Assembly: GCA_963730555.1 (NCBI GenBank)
Contig: CAVSSS010000006.1
Coordinates: 186,001 to 250,000, forward strand
Direction: 5' to 3'
DNA from: Roseiarcus sp963730555
GTDB lineage: Bacteria; Pseudomonadota; Alphaproteobacteria; Rhizobiales; Beijerinckiaceae
Length of the DNA: 64,000 nt
Under the pieces are notes generated by a model. The model ran no database searches, was not told where the DNA came from, and saw only the letters and a program-made list of their open reading frames with translations. Every line of letters begins with the position of its first letter. The stretch's first letter is position 1. Shown in pieces: positions 28,529 through 36,425 of this stretch. The position numbers and the translations under genes are program-made.

Positions 28529-28953
28529 CGGCGTCGCCGGCCACCCAGTGACAAATCCCTTTGCGCTTCTCGACCATGCGAACCAGCTGGCGTCTGGCCG
28601 CATGACGAAGGGACTGGACGACCTTGAAGACGACCGAATTTCTGAGCGTCGTGTCCGTCGCATCCAGCTTGCGCTCGATCATCACCCGCTCGGCTAGTTC
28701 CCGTGTGGACATCTCGCCATCGATCTCGAGATGGCGCAGGCAGATATCGGCGATCTCGCCCTTCTTGAAAAAGCCGTGGCTGACCATATACCGCGCCCGT
28801 TGATGCTCGGGGTCGGTAAACAGCCGGATCGATGCATTGATATGGGCCAGGTCATGTTTCGCCTGCGCGATCTGCGCCTGATAGGCTGCGATCCGCCCAT
28901 GGATCTCCCCGCGCTTGTCTTTGAGCGACTGAATTAATCAACGGTTCTGTCAT
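28485..28953 (-). CDS. Passenger gene of the IS1595 element: coiled coil plus winged-helix-like protein (frame break at 5' end)
   Basis: Antisense to the transposase end. The conserved frame runs 28937-28485. A charged heptad-like N-terminal part (LKDKRGEIHGRIAAYQAQIA) is followed by NASIRLFTDPEHQ and a helix-turn-helix-like domain (FFKKGEIADICLR, ELAERVMIERKLD). No usual start exists in that frame before the TGA at 28938-28940. An ATG at 28953 in the next frame begins MTEPLI and joins after four bases (an extra AATT near 28931-28937) are removed. I recall similar about 150-residue proteins of unknown function in rhizobial IS1595-type elements. Role in transposition or its control is speculation. 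Confidence 0.65.
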
Positions 28954-28996
28954 GACTCAAACATCCGGCTTCAGCCGCCCAGGAGCAATCCGAATC

Positions 28997-29029
28997 TTGG
29001 TGCATTTGCTGCCTAAGACCGGAGCAGTT
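28997..29029 (-). repeat. Right terminal inverted repeat and target duplication of the IS1595 element
   Basis: Bases 28997-29021 are the exact reverse complement of 27450-27474. GAGCAGTT at 29022-29029 repeats the target copy at 27442-27449. Confidence 0.93.
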
Positions 29030-29565
29030 GGTCGCCCATTCTGCCATTGAACGCTTCGCAGATCCCGTTCGGCATCGGCTTGCCCGGCGCGATGAAATGC
29101 CAGGCGATCCGGCGCTCCTGCGACCAGGCAAGCCTTGCGTTCGAAGTGAACTCGGTTCCATGGTCGGAGACGATCAAGTCCGGCCTGCCGCGCCTGGCGA
29201 CGACGGCGTCGAGTTCGCGGGCGACGCGCCGCCCAGAGATCGAGGTGTCCGCGATTACGGCCAGGCATTCCTTGGTGACGTCGTCGATCACATTGAGGAT
29301 CCGGAAGCCTCGAGCGTCCGAGAGCTGGTCGTGAACGTGGGCGGCCGACCAGCGCGCGTTCGGGCGCACCTCGATTAGGATCGGCGCTCGAGACCCTACG
29401 GCGCGGTGGCGTCAGAGACCTACAGCCCACCGAACTTCCCCTTCCAACCACAGAAGGTTGCGCTGTTATCCCATGCTTGCGGCAGACCTCGCCGGTCGAA
29501 ATGCCCGCCTCCTGCTCGCGCAAAACCCCAATGATCTGCTCTTCCCTAAACCTCGATCGCTTCAT
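29030..29565 (-). pseudogene. IS3-family OrfA start and OrfB catalytic part, deleted and frameshifted
   Basis: From ATG 29565: the OrfA helix-turn-helix (RFREEQIIGVLREQEAG, EVCRKHGI). Then a frame slip (the expected SATFCGWKGKFGGL is in the next frame and ends at TAG). From about 29375 the central OrfB sequence is seen (LSDARGFRILNVIDDVTKE, RRGRPDLIVSDHGTEF, IAPGKPMPNGICEAFNGRM). Roughly the first 100 or more residues of OrfB are absent, so an internal deletion preceded or followed the IS1595 insertion. Confidence 0.85.
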
Positions 29566-29598
29566 CGTCCGGTCCTTCCTTCGGATCGGACTCTAGCT

Positions 29599-30477
29599 TC
29601 ACGTCGAGGAAATCTCAGGGGGCACAGCAAGCTCAGCCGCCGTGTCGTCTGGCACCTCGAGGCTGGCCGCGGCCAGGTTCTCGCGCAGATGCTCGAGCGA
29701 CGAGGTGCCTGGGATAAGCAGGATGTTGGGCGCGCGACGGATGAGCCAGGCCAGCGCAATCTGCATTGGCGTCGCGCCGAGCCGCATTGCTGCGCCGTTG
29801 AGCGCCGACGACTGCAGGGGCGTGAAACCACCGAGCGGAAAGAACGGCACATAGGCGACGCCGCCTCGCGCAAGATCGTCGATGAGCGCATCGTCGTCAC
29901 GATGCGTGACATTATACAGGTTCTGGACGCAGACGATGTCGCAGATCCGGCGCGCCTCCTCGATTTGATTGGAGGTGACGTTGCTGAGCCCAATGTGGCG
30001 CACGAGACCCTGACGCTGAAGCTCGGCGAGGACCGTAAGAGGCGCCTCGACGGGCCCTTCGGCGGGTCCATGGGCAGAGCCCATGATCCGCAGATTGACC
30101 ACCTCCAGCACGTCGAGCCGGAGATTGCGCAGATTGTCATGGACCGCGCGCGTGAGGTCGTCCGGGCTCATGGCCGGGTTCCATGACGCGTCTGGCCCAC
30201 GCCGGGCGCCGATCTTGGTAACGATCACGAGGTCATCGGGATAGGGGTGCAGCGCCTCGCGGATGAGCTGGTTGGTCACATGAGGACCGTAGTAATCGCT
30301 GGTGTCGATGTGATTGACGCCGCTCGCGACCGCTTCGCGCAGCACCGCGATCGCGGCGCCGCGGTCCTTGGGCGGTCCGAACACCCCCGGGCCCGCGAGC
30401 TGCATGGCGCCGTAGCCGAGGCGCTTCACAACCCGGTCGCCGACCGGAAACGTTCGCGCGTCGCTGATGTCGTTCAT
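29599..30477 (-). CDS. Aldo/keto reductase whose last codons come from the IS3 element end
   Basis: 292 residues, YdhF/oxidoreductase-like aldo/keto reductase. The Tyr motif is IDTSDYYG and the Lys segment VIVTKIG. The usual catalytic-His position reads VVNLRIMG, with no His in the stretch I would align, so activity may be altered. The C-terminal cofactor region LLIPGTSSLEHLRENLAAA is intact. After DDTAAEL the reading frame enters the presumed IS3 terminus (AVPPEISST) and stops at 29599, so the natural last few residues were replaced. Start ATG 30477. Adjacent plus-strand Slam-like gene is divergent. Confidence 0.85.
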   Translation of the reverse strand: MNDISDARTFPVGDRVVKRLGYGAMQLAGPGVFGPPKDRGAAIAVLREAVASGVNHIDTSDYYGPHVTNQLIREALHPYPDDLVIVTKIGARRGPDASWNPAMSPDDLTRAVHDNLRNLRLDVLEVVNLRIMGSAHGPAEGPVEAPLTVLAELQRQGLVRHIGLSNVTSNQIEEARRICDIVCVQNLYNVTHRDDDALIDDLARGGVAYVPFFPLGGFTPLQSSALNGAAMRLGATPMQIALAWLIRRAPNILLIPGTSSLEHLRENLAAASLEVPDDTAAELAVPPEISST

Positions 30478-30832
30478 GGACTTAATCTTCCCTTGCGCCA
30501 GCTAATGAATATAGGACGCGCCGACGGAGGCGACAGGGGCTTCGAATCGACGCGTTGTCCCGGCGGCCGACATTGGCGGCGGACGCATGCGGCGTTCGGC
30601 GATCAAGCGCCCTTTTCAGAGGGACGACTTTGGTGCAAAACCAAAGGGCGGTATGACAACACCGAGAATCCGGTTGCATTCGGTAAAAATGGGATTTAGT
30701 GAATAAAAACTGCAAGCTGGGGTCTGCCTGATGCAGAACGGCTCCGAAGTGAGTTGATCCAATCGCATATATGCGCCAGGCGAATGTGGGCATGAGCCCG
30801 CGCGCCGCTCGCAGCGGTTTGGGGGCGCGCTT
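30478..30832. other. Divergent intergenic region
   Basis: About 350 bases between the aldo/keto reductase and the Slam-like gene. A weak promoter-like pair (TTGCAT, 17 bases, TAGTGA) occurs around 30673-30702 on the plus strand. From 30771 it probably holds the displaced signal-peptide start of the next gene. No other gene seen. Confidence 0.4.
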
Positions 30833-32260
30833 GTGGCGGCGATCGGCGTCGCCGTTTTGGCTCATTCCCCCGCCGCTTTCGCGCAAGTCGCCAGCTCTTC
30901 GTCGCCAGCTCCGGCGCCAGCGGTCGGCGCTTTGGCCTCAGGGCAAGCGGCCGCGGCTTCGACGCCGGTCGCTTCCCCGCCGCTGGCTGCGCCCATGAAC
31001 GATGCGGAGAAGCGCATCGCCGCCGACCTTCTGTTCAAGCGCCTCTTGCTCAAACCCGATGATCTCGACGCCGGATTCAAATACGCCCAACTCGAGACCG
31101 AACTCGGCGATTACGAGGCGGCGATCGGCGCGCTCGAGCGCATCCTCTACTACAATCCGAATCTTCCCCGCGTGAAGCTCCAGCTCGGCGTGCTCTATTT
31201 TCATCTCCGTTCCTATGAGATGGCGCGCAACTATTTCGACGCGGTGCTCAGCGCCCCCGATACGCCAGACGACGTTCGCAACGAAGTGCAGACCTATATC
31301 GCCGCGGTCGACAAGGCGGTCGCAGTCAACCAATTATCGGTTTATGGGCAGTTCGGCCTCGCTTATCAGACCAATGCGAACGCCGGCCCCAACAGTCCAA
31401 ACGTTCTTGCGCTCGGCCAGAATGCGCTGCTCTCGCCGCAGTTTCAGAAGACGCCGGACTGGAACGCGTTCGGACTGGTCACCGTGCATGATTTCTATGA
31501 TTTCCAGGACCAGCACGGCAACGGATGGGAAACCGATCTGATCGCCTATTATTCGCAGCAATTCAAGGTCACGCGCCTCGATTTGGGCCTGGCCGAATTG
31601 CGAACCGGGCCGCGGATCGGGATCGGGGATTATGGCGGGCCATCCATCCATCCTTATGCGATCGGGAATGAGCTGACGCTCGCGGGCGTGAACTATCTCA
31701 ACACGCTTGGCGGCGGCGTGTCGGTGAACTGGCCTGTCAACGAGAACCTGACAATCACGCCCGGCGTCGAGTTCCGCAACCGCTACTTCTACAATTCCGC
31801 GAATTATCCGACCGCCGCCGGCCAGAGCGGCGGGCAGTGGATCGGCTACGTCTTCGGCTCGGGACTGCTTTCGGCCCAGATGGGCTTGGGTTGGCAAGGC
31901 CGCGTCTCCTACACCGAGTCGAACGCGACCTATGGGCCGTACGCTTTTCACGATTTTTCGATCGATGTCGGCGTGCCCTATAGTTTCGCGGCGCCGGCGT
32001 TCGCGCACACGGCTTCAGTCTGGACGCTCACGCCCTCCGCCGGCTTTTCCTACACCCCTTACGCTGAGCCGGATCCGATCGTCTCGCCCTTCATCACGCG
32101 CATGGACAAACAATGGCGGGTGGCGGGGACCTTGGACACGACCTTCTACCACAACCTCGGGTTCACGCTGCAAGTCCAGTATCTCCGAACCTACTCGACC
32201 GTCTCCAACTACAGCCTGCAGGATTTCATCGTCGCGGCGGGGCCGACCTTCCGCTTCTGA
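30833..32260 (+). CDS. Slam-like outer-membrane protein: TPR region plus C-terminal beta-barrel (type XI secretion type)
   Basis: 475 residues. Signal peptide, low-complexity Ala/Pro segment (to about residue 50), TPR-like helices (about 55-165; KYAQLETELGDYEAAIGALERIL, PRVKLQLGVLYFHLRSY), then about 300 residues of alternating beta pattern ending in Phe (AAGPTFRF), the hallmark of an outer-membrane barrel. The TPR-plus-barrel layout is that of surface lipoprotein assembly modulators (Slam, DUF560). The start is doubtful. GTG 30833 gives a signal without basic residues, while an Arg-rich n-region (RQANVGMSPRAARSGLGA, from ATG 30771) lies in another frame just upstream; an indel in the G5 run at 30821-30825 would join them. 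Next gene starts 14 bases after its stop. Confidence 0.75.
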   Translation: MAAIGVAVLAHSPAAFAQVASSSSPAPAPAVGALASGQAAAASTPVASPPLAAPMNDAEKRIAADLLFKRLLLKPDDLDAGFKYAQLETELGDYEAAIGALERILYYNPNLPRVKLQLGVLYFHLRSYEMARNYFDAVLSAPDTPDDVRNEVQTYIAAVDKAVAVNQLSVYGQFGLAYQTNANAGPNSPNVLALGQNALLSPQFQKTPDWNAFGLVTVHDFYDFQDQHGNGWETDLIAYYSQQFKVTRLDLGLAELRTGPRIGIGDYGGPSIHPYAIGNELTLAGVNYLNTLGGGVSVNWPVNENLTITPGVEFRNRYFYNSANYPTAAGQSGGQWIGYVFGSGLLSAQMGLGWQGRVSYTESNATYGPYAFHDFSIDVGVPYSFAAPAFAHTASVWTLTPSAGFSYTPYAEPDPIVSPFITRMDKQWRVAGTLDTTFYHNLGFTLQVQYLRTYSTVSNYSLQDFIVAAGPTFRF

Positions 32261-32274
32261 TCCGGGAAACTCGA

Positions 32275-34791
32275 ATGCGCTCGCCACGATCGCTTCCGCT
32301 GCTGTTCGCCGCCGCCTCGCTCGGCGCGGTCTTCGCGCTATCGGCCGGGGCCAGCGCCGATACGGTCGGCACGGCCGGCGCGGTCAACACGGCCACGTCG
32401 GGCACGGCGCCGGAGCGCCCACTCGAGTGATCGAGATCGGGACGCAGGTCGTCGCGAACGAGAAGATCCAGACCACCGCGACCGGCAGCGTCCAGGTGCT
32501 GTTCATCGACAAGACGACGCTCAACGTCGGCCCCAACTCGACGCTAGTGATTGACCGTTTCGTCTTCAATCCCGCCACCACGAAGGGTGAACTCGCCCTT
32601 TCGTTGGGCAAGGGCGTGGTGCGCGTCGTCGGCGGCATCGCGACGCATTCCGAAGGGGCGACGATCCGAACGCCGGTTGCGGCGATCGGCTTGCGCGGCG
32701 GCATCGCCATCATCTCGCATAGTAGCGCCAAAGGCACGCAAGCGATCCTCGGATTCGGCCACATGTCGGTCACGTCGCTCTGCGCTGGGACAAACTGCAC
32801 GCCGACCACGACTGAGGTGTCGCGTCCTGGCTTCGGCGTGACCGTCGCTGGGTTCAGCAGGACTCCCTCTTCCCCTGGACGTGCCAGCAGCCAGGAGATC
32901 GCGCGGGCGAATGCTCAATTGACGAGTCAGAAAGGCCAAAGCGGAGGCGGAAGCCAGCAGCCGACAGACAGCCTTGCTCGGAGCTATAACGTCGGCACGC
33001 CGAATTCGCCTGGAGCGCAGATTATCCAGACCGCCTCTCAGGGACGCGCCGCCGCGCTTACGATCGCTAGCACGGTTCAACAGACTGTACAGCAAGGGGC
33101 GCAGAACAGCGCCGCGACCGCGACCGCGACGCGCGTCGCGATTGGGAACTTGATTCAGGTGCTGACGCAAGTCACTCCGCCGCCGATCACTCCCCCACCC
33201 GTCGTCCCCCCGCCGATCATCCCGCCGGTTGCACCGGCGCCCACCGTAACTTACGCCATGGGTCACCCCTGGGCCTTATAGCACCAGCTCTGGCCCGAGC
33301 CCTGTGCCCTATCTCACCGGCGCGTTCGCCGGGAGCGGCAATTTCACGGTTTCGCCGATCCTTGGCTATCAGGCCGGCGGCCTTAATTCGGACGGCACGC
33401 CGAATACGACCTCAAGACAGTTCCAGGCCGGCCTTAGCGTGACGGGGCAGGGCGCAGCGCAGAATGCGACGCTATTCGTGATGACGTCGGCGATCAGCAA
33501 TGCGCCCAACATCGGCTTTACCCAGGCTGGCGGGTTCACCGGGGTGACGATGCGCAATCAGGCCGGATGGTACGGGCTGGCGGGCGGCGCCGTGTCGTCG
33601 GCGACGCAGAACTCCGCGCCCAATACCGTGACGACCCAGAATGGCGTACCCATTGCAGGCTTCGCTCTCAACAATGCGACCACAAACTTGCTCACGGGAA
33701 CGGTTTCCAACAGTCAGTCGTCGAACTTTGTCAAACCCCCTAACCCGAACTACACGTTCAATCCAATAACGGTCGGAACGGCGACGACTTCGGCGAACAA
33801 CCATCCGACGCTCACGCTGAACGGCTATGTCGGCGGAGTGATGGTGACGGCGTCAGGCGGCTCATCGCCGCCGTTTACGCACTACACGACGCCCTATGTC
33901 ATAACCAACCTCACCGGGAGTCCCGGCGACGTCGGCATCTATCTGCCCGGCAGTTCAAGTGAGATGCTTGCTGTCTTCAATGTCGGGAGCGTCAACCCGC
34001 CGGCCGGCGGCATGGCGAACTCCACTTATGTCTTCGGAAGCCTGAATGGGAACGGCCAGAATGGGCTGAATGGAGCGCGCGGCACGTATGTCAATCCGTC
34101 GAATTTCGCGGCAAGGGACGCGGCGGTGTTCGACAACGGAGCCAATATCCCTGTCTCGTTGCGCAACGGCCAGTCGCTGGCGTCGATCGGAGGCTACGCC
34201 AATCAGCTGATGGTTACCGCCGACAGCGTCGGCGCAAATACGTCCGCATTTCTGACCTCGATTTCCTCCGTCAACGTCACCCCTTGCGCGTGCGACTCCA
34301 CCAAGTGGGGTTTCTGGAGCGCCTTCAACGGCGCATACAACGGCAACCAACTCGCGTTCGAGGATCAAGGCGCCCTGCTGCTCTGGGTCGGCGGCGTTCC
34401 GGCGACGGCTGGGTCCCTTCCGACAACCGGCACGGCCACCTACACCGGCCACGCCATCGCCGATATCGCGAACGGGAACTCGGGTCTCACGTATCTCGCG
34501 GCCGGCGCATTCCAGGCCGTGGCCAATTTTGGAACTCGCAACGGCACGGTGAATATCACAGGCCTCGACGGAACGAACTACACTGGCACGGCCATGCAGG
34601 CTGGGTCGCCAATCACGTTTGGCGGGACGCTTACCGGCAATGTTGGGAACCGCACGGCAACGATCGCCGGCTCCTTCTTCCAGGGCGGCCCAACCAACAC
34701 GACTCCGGCTTATGGCGAAATAGGCGGTTCGCTCATCCTGAACGGAACCGGCTACCTGGGAAGCGGAATATTCGCTGCGCGGAAGCCGTAA
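32275..34791 (+). CDS. FecR-domain protein with proline linker and TbpB-like C-terminal barrel (two frame breaks); probable Slam cargo
   Basis: About 838 residues when joined. A signal peptide from ATG 32275 (LPLLFAAASLGAVFALSAGA) is followed by a FecR domain (about 55-165; IEIGTQVVANEKIQTTATG, VQVLFIDKTTLNVGPNS, ATIRTPVAAIGLRGG), a Gln/Ser/Ala-rich region, a Pro-rich linker (ITPPPVVPPPIIPP) near residue 310-325, then about 500 residues rich in Gly/Asn/Thr. The C-terminal part (GSFFQGGPTNTTPAYGEIGG, then GTGYLGSGIFAARKP) resembles the eight-strand TbpB-type barrel of Slam/T11SS cargo. Frame breaks near 32415 (before RVIEIGTQ) and near 33258-33270 (before PGPYSTSSGPSPVPYL). No lipobox seen, so a soluble or surface-released cargo is inferred. 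Ligand unknown. Confidence 0.72.
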
Positions 34792-34832
34792 GGGCGCAGC
34801 GCGGGCTAAGGTCGCTCGCGACCCGGTCGCGA

Positions 34833-35819
34833 CTACTCGGGCGCGGCGGTCAGCGGCTCGAGCGGCGCGGCGATCGCGCCACGCGCGAGGTCGGCGGAGA
34901 AAAGCGTCAGCCCCTTGGGTTCGTTGCCGTTCGGGTGGACCAGTACGATGGAGCCGCGCCCGGGCTTCTCGCCCAGCGCGAGCCACGCGTCGGCGCCCAG
35001 CGTCACCAGGTGGAACTGGCTGACCGCCTGCATCAGCGGATCGCTGGAGATGAGACCGGGGAAGCGAAAGAACAGCGACGGGGTCTCGCCGTTGGCGATG
35101 AGAAGCCGCTCCGTGTCGAGGATTTCCTCCTCGGGATCGACGCCCTTCGACAACAGGAAGTTGGCGACGTCCGGCAGCTTGCGATGATAGGGATGGTGAT
35201 AGGTGTGATTGGTCCAGAGGATGTCGAGCGCGCCGGAATTGCGCTGATCAACGAGCCAGCGGAAATCGTCGAAATGATGGATCAGCCAGAGGCCTGAAAT
35301 CGAGAGCGCGACCGGAATGCGCGAGCCCGCAGACTCGAGGCGGGTGAAAAACTTGCGATCGAGCGGCTTCTGACTTGGGCAGAGGTCGCCGGTGACGAAA
35401 TCGCCTTGGCCCCCGCCGTGAGTGAGCCCAGCATTCTGAAGAAAGCCGCGGTGGATGAGGCCCGGGGCTTGAGCGGATTCGCGGATCGCGCGGCCCATGC
35501 GGGTGAGCCCAAGCTCGGATTCGCTCTCCTCGCGGCAGGTCCAGCAAGCCTGGCGCTCGAGCCGGGTGGTCAGCGCCTCGGGATCGGCGAGGAGGTCAAC
35601 CTTCTGGCCCTCGACTGTCATCTCGCGGATCGCGACCGCTTTGCGTCCGTCAGGAGCAACGCATGCCTTCAGGACCGGCTTGTAATCGCTGACCGCAGTC
35701 ACGCTTTGAAGCCGGGTAGCCGGCGCGGGCGTGAAGGCGCAATCGGACGCCTGCGCCGCGCCAGCAAGGCTGACCCCGGCGGCAAGCGTGATCATGAGAA
35801 GGCGCAACAACGCGGACAA
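34833..35819 (-). CDS. Exported polysaccharide deacetylase-like protein
   Basis: 328 residues. Signal peptide (LRLLMITLAAGVSLAGAAQA), then a NodB-homology fold lying mainly in residues 110-310. Seen are VTGDLCPSQKPLDR (first motif position), WTNHTYHHPYH (His-x-x-x-His metal-binding motif), FFRFPGLIS (third motif) and VLVHPNGNEP near the end. The canonical TFDD of motif 1 is replaced, so metal and substrate details differ from classical chitin deacetylases. Ends convergent with the FecR gene. Could modify surface or cell-wall glycans in the periplasm. Confidence 0.75.
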   Translation of the reverse strand: MSALLRLLMITLAAGVSLAGAAQASDCAFTPAPATRLQSVTAVSDYKPVLKACVAPDGRKAVAIREMTVEGQKVDLLADPEALTTRLERQACWTCREESESELGLTRMGRAIRESAQAPGLIHRGFLQNAGLTHGGGQGDFVTGDLCPSQKPLDRKFFTRLESAGSRIPVALSISGLWLIHHFDDFRWLVDQRNSGALDILWTNHTYHHPYHRKLPDVANFLLSKGVDPEEEILDTERLLIANGETPSLFFRFPGLISSDPLMQAVSQFHLVTLGADAWLALGEKPGRGSIVLVHPNGNEPKGLTLFSADLARGAIAAPLEPLTAAPE

Positions 35820-35987
35820 GGACGGTTTTCTCGGATTGAAGGCGGCTTTCTAGTCCAATGCGCCGTAGGTGGCTAGGGGCCAGACGTAGGCATGATGAAG
35901 GCGGGTTTAGGGATAGCCGCGCCTCGCTTGATCGCTATGATCTTCTTCCAACAGAAGGATGTTCAGCGGCGTTCCGGGAGGCGGCCC

Positions 35988-36413
35988 GTGCTCCGTAAGG
36001 CAACCCCAGAGCGGCTGAGCGCGCTTTCCGACGGCGTATTCGCCGTCCTTATCACAGTTCTAGTCTTAGAGCTTCGCCCGCCCGAACTCCCCACCTTTCG
36101 CGCGCTCTTCCTGCTTTGGCCGAGCTGGCTGAGCTACGCGGTGAGCTATCTGTTCATCGCCATTGTCTGGGTCAATCATCATTACCTGATGCGCTATGCA
36201 GGCGAGGCGACGCCGCGGCTGCTGTGGTTCAATTTCGCGCATTTATTTTTCATGTCGTTGCTTCCGTTCTCGACCGCGTGGATGGCGGTTAGCGAGCTCG
36301 CGCCTCAACCTGTCGCGTTCTATGCCGCAGTCTTCTTCTTCGTGAACGCGACATACATCTGCTTGATCCTCTACTTGAGGCCGCATCCCTCGATCGAAGC
36401 TGACGGCGTCTGA
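35988..36413 (+). CDS. TMEM175-family (DUF1211) potassium channel-like protein, short
   Basis: 141 residues from GTG 35988, chosen because GGGAGG lies seven bases upstream and the family's first helix follows at once (PERLSALSDGVFAVLITVLVLEL). Codons upstream to 35892 are not conserved. Four hydrophobic segments are seen, against six in most bacterial TMEM175 subunits, so this is either a short form or lacks the last two helices. The conserved Arg-x-x-x-(F/L)-SDG start motif of the family is present (ERLSALSDG). Tetramers conduct potassium in known members. Convergent with the KefB-like antiporter 12 bases away. Confidence 0.78.
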   Translation: MLRKATPERLSALSDGVFAVLITVLVLELRPPELPTFRALFLLWPSWLSYAVSYLFIAIVWVNHHYLMRYAGEATPRLLWFNFAHLFFMSLLPFSTAWMAVSELAPQPVAFYAAVFFFVNATYICLILYLRPHPSIEADGV

Positions 36414-36425
36414 CGTCCGGTCGCG

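Larger units (their letters stand above)
27450..29021 (+). mobile_element. Complete IS1595-family insertion sequence, 1572 bp
   Basis: Bounded by exact 25-bp inverted repeats (27450-27474 and 28997-29021) and flanked by the direct 8-bp duplication GAGCAGTT (27442-27449 and 29022-29029). Eight-base duplications and an ISXO2-like transposase are characteristic of IS1595. Removing the element and one duplication restores the IS3 OrfB frame (RMGDQLL to LNETIF). It carries the transposase on the plus strand and a second, convergent gene on the minus strand. The intact ends and transposase suggest a recent and possibly still active insertion. Confidence 0.93.
27197..29626 (-). mobile_element. IS3-family (IS407-like) element, internally deleted and interrupted
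   Basis: Minus-strand element. OrfA begins at 29565 (MKRSRFREEQIIGVLREQ). A partial OrfB with the DDE residues follows (Asp in NVIDDVTKE, Asp in IVSDHGTEF, Glu in ICEAFNGRM), and its C-terminus lies beyond the inserted IS1595 element. The end of OrfA is out of frame with a stop, and the N-terminal half of OrfB is missing, so the copy is dead. Right end placed at 29626, where TGTGCCCCCTGAGATTTCC begins on the minus strand. Left end at 27197, where the plus strand reads TGTGACCCCCGACG. The ends match only in part, and no direct target repeat was recognised, so the limits are approximate. Confidence 0.7.

Noticed and set aside
30482..30886. 134-codon minus-strand frame upstream of the aldo/keto reductase
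   Set aside because: No homology or ribosome site, and it overlaps the start of the Slam-like gene; probably chance.
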